Origin: Myxococcales bacterium
GTDB taxonomy: Bacteria; Myxococcota; UBA796; SXON01
Direction: 5' to 3'
Length of the DNA stretch: 64,000 bases
NCBI GenBank assembly: GCA_009692585.1
Contig: SHYX01000014.1
Span: forward strand, 33,757 to 97,756
Part shown: one piece after another, positions 37,278-45,680 of the stretch
Numbering within the stretch: the stretch's first letter is position 1
How the letters are laid out: each line of letters begins with the position of its first letter
The notes under the pieces: model-generated
What the model was told of the DNA's origin: nothing
Databases searched by the model: none
Seen by the model: only the letters and a program-made list of their open reading frames with translations
Translations under genes and position numbers: made by a program

Positions 37278-39301
37278 GGCGCAGCTTGGTCGTCGCGGCG
37301 CTGTGGTTGGCGGGCGCCGGGTGCGATGACGACAGGGTTTCCCCTGATCAACCCGGGGTCTTCGTGCTCGGGGTCGATGGGATGGATCCGCTGATCCTCC
37401 GACGCTTGATCGATGAGGGCAAGACTCCCCACCTCGCCGCGCTCGCGCTGGTCGGGTCATTCGAGGAATTGGGCACGTCGAACCCGCCACAAAGTCCCGT
37501 CGCTTGGTCGAATTTCGTCACTGGAATGGACCCGGGTGGCCACGGCATCTACGACTTCCTCCACCGCGATCCGAAGACCTACCTGCCGATCTCCTCCGCC
37601 ACCGCCGCGGTCAACGACCCCGGCACCTTCGTGCAGGTCGGCGGGTACACCCTTCCAGTGATCGCCGGGGACGCCATCCTCAACAACCGCACCGGAACCC
37701 CGTGGTGGGACGTGCTTTATTCGGCCGGAGTCGATGTCGAGGTGTACCGCATCCCGGGGAACTACCCGGTCCCGGCCTCTGACGCCAAGACCCTCGCCGG
37801 CATGGGAACCGTCGACATGCGGGGGGGGTACGGCGTCTACACCTGGTACACCGACAAAGCACCGGTCGCGACCGCCGGGCACGACATCAAGGGAGACGTG
37901 CAACTCGTCACGGTCGAAGACTTCGACCTCGACGGAATCGGCGACACCGTCAAGGGCACACTGAAGGGCGCCCCGGACCTCTTCCACCTCGCCCCCGGCG
38001 CGCTCCCCGGAGAGTCCGACTACCTGACCGCGTCGGTCACCGTGGCCATCGACGCCGAGGCTCCGGTGGCGTTGATCACCGTCGGCGACGCGCAGGCGGT
38101 GGTGGCGCAGGGCGAGTGGACCCCGTGGATGCCCGTCACCTTCGACGCGCTCCCCGCGGGAGCCATGGCCCTCGCGGGCACCGTCCGCTTCTACGCCAAG
38201 GAGCTCCGGCCGGGATTCAAGCTGTACGCCTCGCCGGTGAACCTGTCCGCGGAAACGCCTCCCCAGGCCATCTCCACTCCCGACGACTTCGCCGCCGACC
38301 TCGCCGACGTGCTCGAAGGTGCGTACTACACCCAGGGCATGCCGGAGGAGACCAACGCGCTGAAGGACGGCACCTTCGACGACGACGATTACCTCGGCCA
38401 GGTCGGCCTGGTCCAGAAAGACGCGAGCGCGATGCTGGACGTCGCGCTGGCCCGTTTCTCCAGGGGGGACGCAACCTTCTTCTATCTCTCCGACATCGAC
38501 CTCCAGTGCCACATGCTGTGGCGCCACGGCGACCCCAAGCACCCTGCAGAGGCGCCCCATCCGGCATTCCAAGCAGACGCCGCCGAAAAGCACGCCCTGG
38601 ACATCGAAGGTTTCTACCGGCACGTGGATGGTCTGGTCGGGCGGGTCAGGGCCCGGCTGCCCCCCCAGACGCTGCTCCTGGTGATGAGCGACCACGGGTT
38701 TCAGCCCTACACCCGTCAGGTCCACCTCAACACCTGGCTGCGCAATCACGGCTGGCTCACGATGAAGGCCGGCAAGTCGACGGGCATGCTCGCGCTCGGC
38801 GACGTCGACTGGTCGCGAACGCGCGCCTACGCGCTGGGCTTCAACGCCGTCTATTTCAACGTCACTGGCCGGGAGGGCCAAGGCATCGTCACCGCCGAAG
38901 CGCTCGCGGGCCTACGCTCCCAGCTCAGCACCGAGCTACTGGCCTTCGTCGACCCAAAAAACGGACGCAAGCCCATCCTGCGGGTGGATTCAGGTCGCGA
39001 TATCTACCACGGAAGCCGGGTGGACGAAGCGCCTGATCTGGTCGTGGGGTACGACCGCGACTACGGACACTCCGACGAGTCGACCCTGGGTGAGGTGATG
39101 GAGTTGGAACTGGAAGACAACACCTCGCGCTGGTCCGGCAACCATCTGATGGCACCGGAGGTCGTGCCGGGGGTGCTGCTCACGAGCCAGCCGCTCCGCA
39201 ACTCGGGCAACGACCTCACCGACGTGACGGCCACCCTGGTCGCGTGGTACGGGCAGGCGCTGTCGCCCGACCTGCGCGGTCAACCCTTCCTCACCCCCTG
39301 A
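37274..39301 (+). CDS. Lipoprotein alkaline-phosphatase-superfamily phosphodiesterase, paralogue
   Basis: Protein of 675 residues, lipoprotein signal ending LAGAGC (C17). Same motif series as the upstream gene: VLGVDGMDP (D35), SPVAWSNFVTGMDP, SDIDLQCHML, LLVMSDHGF and SGNHLMAPEVVPGV. The nucleophile is probably Ser in VAWSNF. The two proteins clearly share ancestry through most of their length but differ in anchoring: the first by a membrane helix, this by a lipid. An insert at about 210-290 contains Asp-rich turns (DFDLDGIGD) that may bind calcium. Start ATG overlaps the previous stop. Retained metal ligands suggest both enzymes are active. Confidence 0.83.
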   Translation: MRRSLVVAALWLAGAGCDDDRVSPDQPGVFVLGVDGMDPLILRRLIDEGKTPHLAALALVGSFEELGTSNPPQSPVAWSNFVTGMDPGGHGIYDFLHRDPKTYLPISSATAAVNDPGTFVQVGGYTLPVIAGDAILNNRTGTPWWDVLYSAGVDVEVYRIPGNYPVPASDAKTLAGMGTVDMRGGYGVYTWYTDKAPVATAGHDIKGDVQLVTVEDFDLDGIGDTVKGTLKGAPDLFHLAPGALPGESDYLTASVTVAIDAEAPVALITVGDAQAVVAQGEWTPWMPVTFDALPAGAMALAGTVRFYAKELRPGFKLYASPVNLSAETPPQAISTPDDFAADLADVLEGAYYTQGMPEETNALKDGTFDDDDYLGQVGLVQKDASAMLDVALARFSRGDATFFYLSDIDLQCHMLWRHGDPKHPAEAPHPAFQADAAEKHALDIEGFYRHVDGLVGRVRARLPPQTLLLVMSDHGFQPYTRQVHLNTWLRNHGWLTMKAGKSTGMLALGDVDWSRTRAYALGFNAVYFNVTGREGQGIVTAEALAGLRSQLSTELLAFVDPKNGRKPILRVDSGRDIYHGSRVDEAPDLVVGYDRDYGHSDESTLGEVMELELEDNTSRWSGNHLMAPEVVPGVLLTSQPLRNSGNDLTDVTATLVAWYGQALSPDLRGQPFLTP

Positions 39302-39314
39302 ACCGGGAGCCCTG

Positions 39315-39518
39315 ATGTTCGGCTTTGGAAAAAACGTCAATGTCAAGGTTGATAAGGACCTCTACGCCCGCGTGGCGAAGGTCGCCGACGTCGCCGGCTA
39401 CGCCACCGCCGAGGAGTTCGTGCAGCACATCCTGGAGAAGGAGATGCTGCACTTCGAAGACACCAAGAACGACGCCGACATTCGCGCAAAGCTCAAGGGG
39501 CTCGGCTACATTTCGTAG
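39315..39518 (+). CDS. 67-residue protein of the phosphodiesterase cassette, unknown
   Basis: MFGFGKNVNVKV begins the protein; residues 12-45 form two predicted helices after a strand (KVDKDLYARVAKVADVAG, ATAEEFVQHILEKEM), similar in outline to ribbon-helix-helix proteins but with no DNA-binding signature certain. The C-terminus RAKLKGLGYIS resembles the LKALGYL ending of the lipoprotein at 34528. It lies 13 bp after the phosphodiesterase gene and 9 bp before the membrane protein gene, thus in the operon. It may be a small adaptor; function unknown. Confidence 0.7.
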   Translation: MFGFGKNVNVKVDKDLYARVAKVADVAGYATAEEFVQHILEKEMLHFEDTKNDADIRAKLKGLGYIS

Positions 39519-39527
39519 CCCACTTTG

Positions 39528-40352
39528 ATGGCGCTCTTCAACCGGCTCACCACCGCGCTCTTCGATGTGCTCCTGGCGCCGCTGGGTCACGAAAGCCCAT
39601 GGTTTGACCTTGCTCTCTGGCCAGTGCTCGGGGGAATCGCCGCGCTGTTGGTCATCAAGGCCGTGAGCAACCAGGCCGGGATCACCCGGACGAAGGAACT
39701 GATCCAGGTCCACCTGCTCGAAGTCCTGCTTTTTCGCGACGATCTGCGCACGGTCTTTTCGGCGACGGCCAAGGCGCTCGGATACAACCTGCTGTACCTC
39801 GCGTACAACGTGGTGCCGATGCTGGTGATGATCGTCCCGATGACCACCATCCTCGTCCAACTCGTCTCACACTACGCGTACACCCCCTTGCGGGTCGGCG
39901 AGTCCGCCACCCTGATCGTCGAGCTTGACGACGCCCTCGCGAGGGTCACTCCGGCGGAGGTCACCCTCGATCTCCCCGATGGCGTCGTGCTGGAGGCGGC
40001 CCCGGTCCGCACCGCCGATGGCCGGGTGGCGTGGCGCATGTCGGCCCGAGTCGCCGGTGACCATGTGCTTCGCGTCCACGCCGGCGGAAGCGTAGAGGAC
40101 AAGCTGCTCTCGGTGGGGGGGCCGGCACGGAAGGTCTCGGTGCTCCGGACCAAAGGCTGGGAGGCGCTGCTCTACCCAGCCGAGGCCGTACCCGCGGCGG
40201 GCTCCCCGATCGCCAGCATCACCATCCTCGACCGGCGCGAGGCGCCATTGGGCCCCTTTCCGGCCGGCGAGTCGGGGATCGTCGCCTGGTTCTTCGGCGC
40301 GTCGCTGTTGGCAGGCTTCCTCCTCAAAGACCGCTTCGGCGTCACCCTCTGA
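39528..40352 (+). CDS. Membrane protein of the phosphodiesterase cassette, unknown
   Basis: Protein of 274 residues with membrane helices at about 28-45 (LALWPVLGGIAALLVI), 85-120 (two close helices, LLYLAYNVVPMLVMIVPMTTILVQL) and a C-terminal helix near 255-270. Between is a beta-rich outer domain (VGESATLIVELDD, VTLDLPDGVVLEAAP). The first part's motif AGITRTKELIQVHLLEVLLFRDD lies on the cytoplasmic side. It was not matched to a known family. ATG at 39528 is preferred over TTG at 39525. Probably a structural partner of the phosphodiesterases. Confidence 0.65.
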   Translation: MALFNRLTTALFDVLLAPLGHESPWFDLALWPVLGGIAALLVIKAVSNQAGITRTKELIQVHLLEVLLFRDDLRTVFSATAKALGYNLLYLAYNVVPMLVMIVPMTTILVQLVSHYAYTPLRVGESATLIVELDDALARVTPAEVTLDLPDGVVLEAAPVRTADGRVAWRMSARVAGDHVLRVHAGGSVEDKLLSVGGPARKVSVLRTKGWEALLYPAEAVPAAGSPIASITILDRREAPLGPFPAGESGIVAWFFGASLLAGFLLKDRFGVTL

Positions 40353-40363
40353 ACGGACCGACC

Positions 40364-40981
40364 ATGCCCGGCTTCTTCTCGCGTCTATTCGGGGCCGATC
40401 TCGGCGAGCCCATCGTCATCGTCTCCGGGCTGCCCCGGTCGGGCACCTCGATGATGATGCGGATGCTGGACGGAGGCGGCCTGCCGATCATGACTGACCA
40501 ACTTCGCACCGCCGACATCGACAATCCCAAGGGGTACTACGAATATGAGCGGGTGAAGGACCTTGAGGGGGAAGTCGACAAGTCCTACATCGGACAGGGG
40601 CGCGGCAAGGCGCTCAAGGTCATCTCCTGGTTGCTCAAGGACCTCCCTCCCGACAATCGGTACCGGATCGTGTTCATGCGTCGCGACCTCAGCGAGGTCA
40701 TCGCGTCGCAGAACAAGATGCTGAAGCATCGGGGTGAGGTCGACACCTCCGACGACAAGAGGATGATCGACGCGTACATGAACCACCTGGCCAGCGTGCG
40801 TATCTTGTCCCGGAAGCGTGACAATTTCGAGATGTTGGAGGTGCGGTACGACCAGGCCGTTGCCGACCCGGCCGCAGCGGCGAAGGCGGTCAACACCTTT
40901 GTGGGGGGCCGGCTCGACGAGGGAAAGATGCGCGAGGCCGTGGACAAGGAGCTGTACCGCAACAGGAAGGTCGGGAGCTGA
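40364..40981 (+). CDS. P-loop sulfotransferase-like protein
   Basis: Protein of 205 residues. The 5'-phosphosulfate/P-loop motif VSGLPRSGTSMMMRML lies at 20-35, followed by ADIDNPKGYYEYERVK and FMRRDLSEVIASQNKML, the pattern by which sulfotransferases bind the 3'-phosphate of PAPS. Short versions of this fold also include kinases, so sulfation is likely but not certain. Cytoplasmic, no signal. Last gene of the cassette; 11 bp after the membrane protein gene. A PAPS-dependent transfer onto a lipid or glycan, with the phosphodiesterases acting outside, is one coherent reading. Confidence 0.75.
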   Translation: MPGFFSRLFGADLGEPIVIVSGLPRSGTSMMMRMLDGGGLPIMTDQLRTADIDNPKGYYEYERVKDLEGEVDKSYIGQGRGKALKVISWLLKDLPPDNRYRIVFMRRDLSEVIASQNKMLKHRGEVDTSDDKRMIDAYMNHLASVRILSRKRDNFEMLEVRYDQAVADPAAAAKAVNTFVGGRLDEGKMREAVDKELYRNRKVGS

Positions 40982-41041
40982 CCCCCAGCGTCACTCCGCG
41001 TTGGCGTCCCCCAGCCGGCGCATGGCGCTGTCGATGTCGGC

Positions 41042-42025
41042 CTACTGTTCCGTCTGGCGCTGCTGAAGGTCCTGGAACGCGGCCAGAAGCACCGCCGAGC
41101 GGAGCGGGGCCAGATCCCGGCAGTCGTCGCCGGAACGCAGGCGCGCGGCCGCAGCCCACGCCGACTTCGCCGCCGCACCGCGCCCCAGGAGCGCGAAGAC
41201 CAACGCCGAGCGGTCCGCCGCGAACGCAAAAGCCTCGCGGCCGGCCCCGTCCAGCGCGCCAGCGATCGCGTCGTTGAGCCAACCCTCGTTTTCGGGCGTC
41301 GCGTCGGCCGGCAGGCTGGCGACGATCCCGTCGACCACCGCGCCGGGCAGGAGCCAGGCCGGAAGCACCCAGGCCTCCGCCTCCGCGCCCGTATCCGCGA
41401 GCGCGACCTGACGCGGGTCTGCACTTCGTGCCGCCGCGAGCGCGCCGGCAGCCAGCTTGCTGAGAAAGTGATCCCACCCGTGCGCGGGCTTCCCCTTGAG
41501 CGCGGCGTCCCCGAGGTGGAGACCCGCGGAGAACGGGATCTCCACCATCACGCCGTCCCCCTCGATTTCCTTCCAGAACCGGCGCAGCTCGCCCCGGTTG
41601 GCGTGCCCGTGATGATCCTGGACCTTGTCGCCGCCGATGATGACCTCCATGATGCAGCTGCCCTCGCGGTCGGTCGCCGTCATGAGCAGTTGGCAGTTGC
41701 CCATCGCATTGGGGCCACTCAAGAACGCGCGGGGCGGCACGTCGAAGGCCTCTCGGGCGAGCGTGAACGCCGTGGGTGGCACCGCATCCGCAACTTTGAT
41801 TCCGCGCGACCGGATGCGATGGAGCGCCAGCGCCGCCGCCTTTCGCAGGCTCTTTGGAGCGACCACAGCCTGAAGCGCCGCGACATTTCCCAGCTCGCCA
41901 GCCGCATGGATGGCCAGCTCAGGATCAGAGAGGGTGGTGAGGTCGCCGGCACCATCGTGGGCCCACGCCACCGTGGCGGCATCACCCGAGCGGTCGAGGA
42001 TTGCAGATAGACGAGAATCAGCCAC
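41042..42025 (-). CDS. Unknown soluble protein
   Basis: Protein of 327 residues without signal or membrane segments. It is Ala-rich and helical at both ends, with HEAT-like turns (DPELAIHAAGELGNVAALQAV, LALHRIRSRG) and a central mixed part (NAMGNCQLLMTATDREGSCIMEVIIGG ...HHGHANRGELRRF in order) containing adjacent His residues that might bind metal. No family was recognised. GTG at 42025 has GGAG 6 nt upstream; an in-frame GTG four codons before is possible. It overlaps the malic enzyme gene by 8 nt, so translation is coupled. Confidence 0.6.
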   Translation of the reverse strand: MADSRLSAILDRSGDAATVAWAHDGAGDLTTLSDPELAIHAAGELGNVAALQAVVAPKSLRKAAALALHRIRSRGIKVADAVPPTAFTLAREAFDVPPRAFLSGPNAMGNCQLLMTATDREGSCIMEVIIGGDKVQDHHGHANRGELRRFWKEIEGDGVMVEIPFSAGLHLGDAALKGKPAHGWDHFLSKLAAGALAAARSADPRQVALADTGAEAEAWVLPAWLLPGAVVDGIVASLPADATPENEGWLNDAIAGALDGAGREAFAFAADRSALVFALLGRGAAAKSAWAAAARLRSGDDCRDLAPLRSAVLLAAFQDLQQRQTEQ

Positions 42026-44294
42026 GGGATGCTCCACGAGATTCGAGTTCGAGCGCCTGGTGCACGGTCAATGCCGCCATCGCGACGATGTCATTGACCG
42101 AAGCGCCGAGGGCGAGGACGTTGACCGGGCGGTTCAGCCCCATGATGACCGGGCCGACGGCCGTCGCTCCGCCTAGCTCCCGGAGGAGTTTGTAGGCGAT
42201 GTTTCCCGAGGCGAGGCCGGGAAAGATGAGCACATTCGCATCGCCTTGGATGGCGGAGAACGGAAAGTCATTGCCGGCCAGCTCGGCGTTGACCGCGGTG
42301 TCGGCCTGCATCTCGCCATCGATCACCAGCTCCGGCCACAGCTTGCGCACCAGCTGGATCGCCTCCGGGATCTTGGTGACTTCGGGGTTGTCCCGATGTT
42401 CGCCGAAGTCGGAGTAGGACAGCATCGCGACGCGCGGTTTGTAGCCCAGCGATTCGGCGAGACGCGCCGTGTGCACCGCGATCTGCGCGAGCTGCTGCGC
42501 CGGCGGCAGAATGTTCACCGTACAATCGCCCAGGAAGAACACACGATTCTTGAAGAGCATGATGTAGACGCCGCTGACGCAGCGCACCGCCGGCGCATGC
42601 CCGATGATCTGCAGCGCCGGCCGCAGCGTCTCGGCGTAGGGCGTGGACAGCCCGCCGACCATGCCGTCGGCATCCCCGCTGTTGACCATCATCGCCGCAA
42701 AGCCGACGCCCTGGTGCATCCACTGCCGGGCCGCCATCGCCGTCATCCCCTTGCGCTTTCGCCGTTCCCACAGGGCGTCGGCGTACCGATCGAAGCGGTC
42801 GCCGTCCTTGGCGTCGACGATCACGATGCCCTCGAGCGAGACGTTCTGCTCCTCTGCCCGCTTGAGCACCCTCCATTCCTCGCCGACGAGAATGGGGCTG
42901 CAGATTTCCTGCTCCACCATGATCTGTGCGGCGCGGAGAACCCGCGGGTGCGCGCCGTCGAAGAACACGATGCGACGGCGGTTCTTCTGGGCGCGTGAGA
43001 TCACGGGGCGAAGCACCTCCTTCCCGCGCTCCAACATGCGCTCCAGCTTGGCGCGGTAGCTCTCGAGGTCCGCGATCGGCTCTCGCGCCACCCCACTCTC
43101 TGCCGCGGCCTTGGCCACGGCAGGCGCCACCCACCACAGCACACGGGAGTCGAAAGGCTTGGGAATGATGTAGTCGGGCCCGAACCGGAGACTGTCGATC
43201 TTGTAGGCGTTGAGCACCTCGTCGGGCACCTCCTCCTTGGCCAACGCCGCCAGCGCGCGCACCGCGGCGATCTTCATGGCTTCGTTGATCGCCCGGGCGC
43301 GACAGTCGAGCGCGCCCCGGAAGACGAAGGGGAACCCGAGTACGTTGTTGACCTGGTTCGGGTAGTCGCTACGGCCCGTGGCGACGATGGCATCGGGCCG
43401 AACGGCCTTGGCCTCGTGGTAGTGGATCTCGGGCTCAGGGTTGGCCATCGCGAAGATCACCGGGGTCTCTGCCATGGTCAGCAGGAGCTCAGGCTTGAGG
43501 ATCCCGCCCACGGACAGGCCGATGAAGACGTGCGCCCCGACGATCACTTCCCGAAGGGTGCTGGGGGTCGTTCCCTGGGCGAAGACCATCTTTTCCGGGA
43601 AGACATCCTCCTTTCGGCCGTTGTAAAGCAGCCCCTCAGCGTCGCACATCCAAATGTTCTCGCGGAGAACACCAAGCGATACCAACATTCTTGCCGTCGC
43701 GACCGCAGCTGCCCCGGCCCCGCTGAACACCACCTTGAGCTCGGCCAGCGTGCGTCCCGCAATTTCGGCGGCGTTGAGAATGCCCGCTCCCGCGATGATG
43801 GCGGTGCCGTGCTGATCGTCATGAAACACTGGAATGTCGCAAACTTTCTGGAGCTCGCGCTCGATCTCGAAGCAGTCGGGCGACTTGATGTCTTCGAGGT
43901 TGATGCCGCCGAAGGTGGGTGCCATCGCCCTGACCGCGGCGATCACCTCAGCGGCCGTCGGTGCGTCCAGCTCGATGTCGACCGAGTCGATGTCGGCGAA
44001 CTTCTTGAAGAGGTTGGACTTGCCTTCCATCACCGGCTTGCTGGCCATCGGGCCGATATTGCCGAGCCCGAGAACGGCCGTGCCGTTGGTCACCACCGCC
44101 ACGAGGTTCCCCTTGGAGGTGTACTTGTAGACGTCGTCGGGCCGGGCCTTGATGGCGAGGCAGGGTTCGGCCACACCGGGCGTGTAGGCGAGCGAGAGGT
44201 CGCGCTGGGTGAACAGCGGCTTTGTGGGAACGACCTCGATCTTTCCCGGACGCCCTTCGCTGTGGTAGTCGAGCGCATCGCGCTTGAAGCTCAT
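42018..44294 (-). CDS. maeB: NADP-type malic enzyme with phosphotransacetylase-like domain
   Basis: Protein of 758 residues. The N-terminal malic enzyme half has SLAYTPGVAEPC, VTNGTAVLGLGNIG and VFHDDQHGTAI; the C-terminal half (about 430-758) is a phosphotransacetylase-like domain (IVFFDGAHPRVLRAAQIM, VNSGDADGMVGG). This two-domain layout is MaeB, which decarboxylates malate to pyruvate with NADP, with the C-domain acting in acetyl-CoA-sensitive regulation. Cytoplasmic. ATG at 44294; the gene is followed by the unknown protein gene with overlap. Confidence 0.95.
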   Translation of the reverse strand: MSFKRDALDYHSEGRPGKIEVVPTKPLFTQRDLSLAYTPGVAEPCLAIKARPDDVYKYTSKGNLVAVVTNGTAVLGLGNIGPMASKPVMEGKSNLFKKFADIDSVDIELDAPTAAEVIAAVRAMAPTFGGINLEDIKSPDCFEIERELQKVCDIPVFHDDQHGTAIIAGAGILNAAEIAGRTLAELKVVFSGAGAAAVATARMLVSLGVLRENIWMCDAEGLLYNGRKEDVFPEKMVFAQGTTPSTLREVIVGAHVFIGLSVGGILKPELLLTMAETPVIFAMANPEPEIHYHEAKAVRPDAIVATGRSDYPNQVNNVLGFPFVFRGALDCRARAINEAMKIAAVRALAALAKEEVPDEVLNAYKIDSLRFGPDYIIPKPFDSRVLWWVAPAVAKAAAESGVAREPIADLESYRAKLERMLERGKEVLRPVISRAQKNRRRIVFFDGAHPRVLRAAQIMVEQEICSPILVGEEWRVLKRAEEQNVSLEGIVIVDAKDGDRFDRYADALWERRKRKGMTAMAARQWMHQGVGFAAMMVNSGDADGMVGGLSTPYAETLRPALQIIGHAPAVRCVSGVYIMLFKNRVFFLGDCTVNILPPAQQLAQIAVHTARLAESLGYKPRVAMLSYSDFGEHRDNPEVTKIPEAIQLVRKLWPELVIDGEMQADTAVNAELAGNDFPFSAIQGDANVLIFPGLASGNIAYKLLRELGGATAVGPVIMGLNRPVNVLALGASVNDIVAMAALTVHQALELESRGASRG

Positions 44295-44318
44295 GCCCGC
44301 TCCGGTTGGCGGCGCGCC

Positions 44319-44642
44319 TTATCCCCCCGCGCGGGCCCAGGCGCGGCGGACGCCAAGCTCGGCGCCATGCACCAGCTCGCCTCGACCACTCCCGCAGACG
44401 GGGCAGGGCGATTCCTCAGCGGGGTAGTGCGCGCCGCAATCCAAGCAGCGGATCAGACCGTCCACTCGCACGATTTGCACCGTCACTCCCGGGCAGGCGC
44501 GCTCCAGCTCCGCTTTGAGCGTGGCGACCTCGACCTCGACGAGCTCGCCCACCTCCACCTCGAAGCCGCCGAGCACCTGATCGGCGGGCCATTGCGCGCG
44601 CAGCCCGACCAGAAGCTCCTCCGCGATCTCGGCAAGACTCAT
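44319..44642 (-). CDS. HypA-like zinc protein lacking the N-terminal MHE motif
   Basis: Protein of 107 residues. The zinc knuckle CxxC-x10-CxxC (C66, C69, C80, C83) and the HypA ending GRGELVHGAELGVRRAWA are clear, and VEVGELVEVEVATLKAELE matches the HypA core. However, HypA needs Met-His-Glu at the start, with His2 binding nickel; here the protein starts MSLAEIAEEL. No hydrogenase or other hyp genes are in the window. It could retain zinc and act in another metalloenzyme's assembly, or be a remnant. It is divergent from the unknown gene at 44673. Confidence 0.72.
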   Translation of the reverse strand: MSLAEIAEELLVGLRAQWPADQVLGGFEVEVGELVEVEVATLKAELERACPGVTVQIVRVDGLIRCLDCGAHYPAEESPCPVCGSGRGELVHGAELGVRRAWARAGG

Positions 44643-44672
44643 CGGACGGGATTATCCGGCCCGGCGGAACCC

Positions 44673-45197
44673 GTGCACAACTCCGCCGGCCAGGCCGCCA
44701 TCCGAGTCCGCCACGCCCTCGCCACCGGCGACGCGGCGGGCGCACACGCCATGATCCCCGAGTTGGACGACGACCACCGGATCGAGGTGCTGCTGGGAGC
44801 GTCGCTCAGGGACGGGCGGAACGACTTCGCCGCGACGCGTGCGTGGGCAGGCGCGATGCGGAACGGGGAGTGGCTGCCCATGTGCCAGGCGCTCGCGACG
44901 ACGGGGGACAGCTCCGCCGACGAGGCCGCTGCCGCCTGGGTCGCAGCGGGGCGACTGCCCGAGGGCTTCAACCCCGGCGGCCGCGCGCTCACGGGTCACG
45001 AGCTCGCGTCCCTGCACACCGCCGGTGAGCTGGACCGGCAGTTGGTGGGTCTCATCACCGCGGGGGTGGCGCTGCACGCGCTGCTCGCGGCGTTCGCGTC
45101 GCACCGCCTCCACCCCAGCGTCAGCGCCTATTACGCGGGGGGAATCCGCGCGCTCGGATGGCGCCCGCTCCTGCTGTTGGCCATCGTCCCCCGGTGA
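44673..45197 (+). CDS. Unknown helical protein
   Basis: Protein of 174 residues, Ala-rich and largely helical (GQAAIRVRHALATGDAAGAHAM, ARAWAGAMRNGEWLPMCQALATTG), with a hydrophobic stretch at about 130-145 (LITAGVALHALLAAFA). The paired-helix rhythm resembles pentatricopeptide/TPR-type repeats, but no family is assigned. GTG at 44673 starts after GGCGGAA; the open frame goes much further back over the antisense strand of maeB and is not real there. Its 3' end meets the convergent exbD gene 3 nt away. Confidence 0.5.
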   Translation: MHNSAGQAAIRVRHALATGDAAGAHAMIPELDDDHRIEVLLGASLRDGRNDFAATRAWAGAMRNGEWLPMCQALATTGDSSADEAAAAWVAAGRLPEGFNPGGRALTGHELASLHTAGELDRQLVGLITAGVALHALLAAFASHRLHPSVSAYYAGGIRALGWRPLLLLAIVPR

Positions 45198-45200
45198 GCT

Positions 45201-45680
45201 TTACGGCGACGTCGCCGCACGACTTGCGAGCGCCACGTCCTCGAATCCCGCGGCCTGGGATGCGCGAATCACCTGCCACACCAGCTTGTACTGTGCCTCC
45301 TGGTCCCCACGGACGACGACGCGGGTGGCGGCGGCACCGCGCTCCACGGTCTTCAGGCGCTCGGCCAGCTCAGCGATGGGAAAGGTCTCCCCCTCCAAGA
45401 AGATGGTGCCGTCCGGGGTCACCGAGACCACGACGTCCTTGGGGATGAGCGGGCTGTCTCCGGTCCCTTGCGGGGTCAAAACCGAAAGCGCGCGCTCAGA
45501 CACAAGATTCTTCGCCTGTGCCGCCTGCTTCTCGGCCTCCACCATCGAGCTGGAGACGACCATGAAGATGATCAGCAATACCAAAAACACGTCCGTCAGC
45601 GGCGTGATGTTGATCTCCGCGAACATCGCGCCGCCGTCGTCATCGACGTCGTCAGCTGTCGACTGCGGACCGCTCTGCAT
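45201..45680 (-). CDS. exbD: ExbD/TolR-type transport protein
   Basis: Protein of 159 residues. One membrane helix after the conserved N-terminal part EINITPLTDVFLVLLIIFMV, including the Asp in PLTD that conducts protons in ExbD/TolR, then a periplasmic domain (VVSVTPDGTIFLEGE, TRVVVRGDQEAQYKLVWQVI). Works with ExbB to transduce proton motive force to the outer membrane. ATG at 45680 lies within the 3' end of the exbB gene (29-nt overlap). The expected TonB/TolA partner is not in the window. Confidence 0.9.
   Translation of the reverse strand: MQSGPQSTADDVDDDGGAMFAEINITPLTDVFLVLLIIFMVVSSSMVEAEKQAAQAKNLVSERALSVLTPQGTGDSPLIPKDVVVSVTPDGTIFLEGETFPIAELAERLKTVERGAAATRVVVRGDQEAQYKLVWQVIRASQAAGFEDVALASRAATSP

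Noticed and set aside
44319..44642. Evidence for a hydrogenase locus
   Set aside because: Only one HypA-like gene lacking its nickel motif; no structural or other maturation genes.
43416..44672. N-terminal extension of the unknown gene at 44673
   Set aside because: The extension is antisense to maeB and the HypA-like gene; the plausible start is GTG at 44673.
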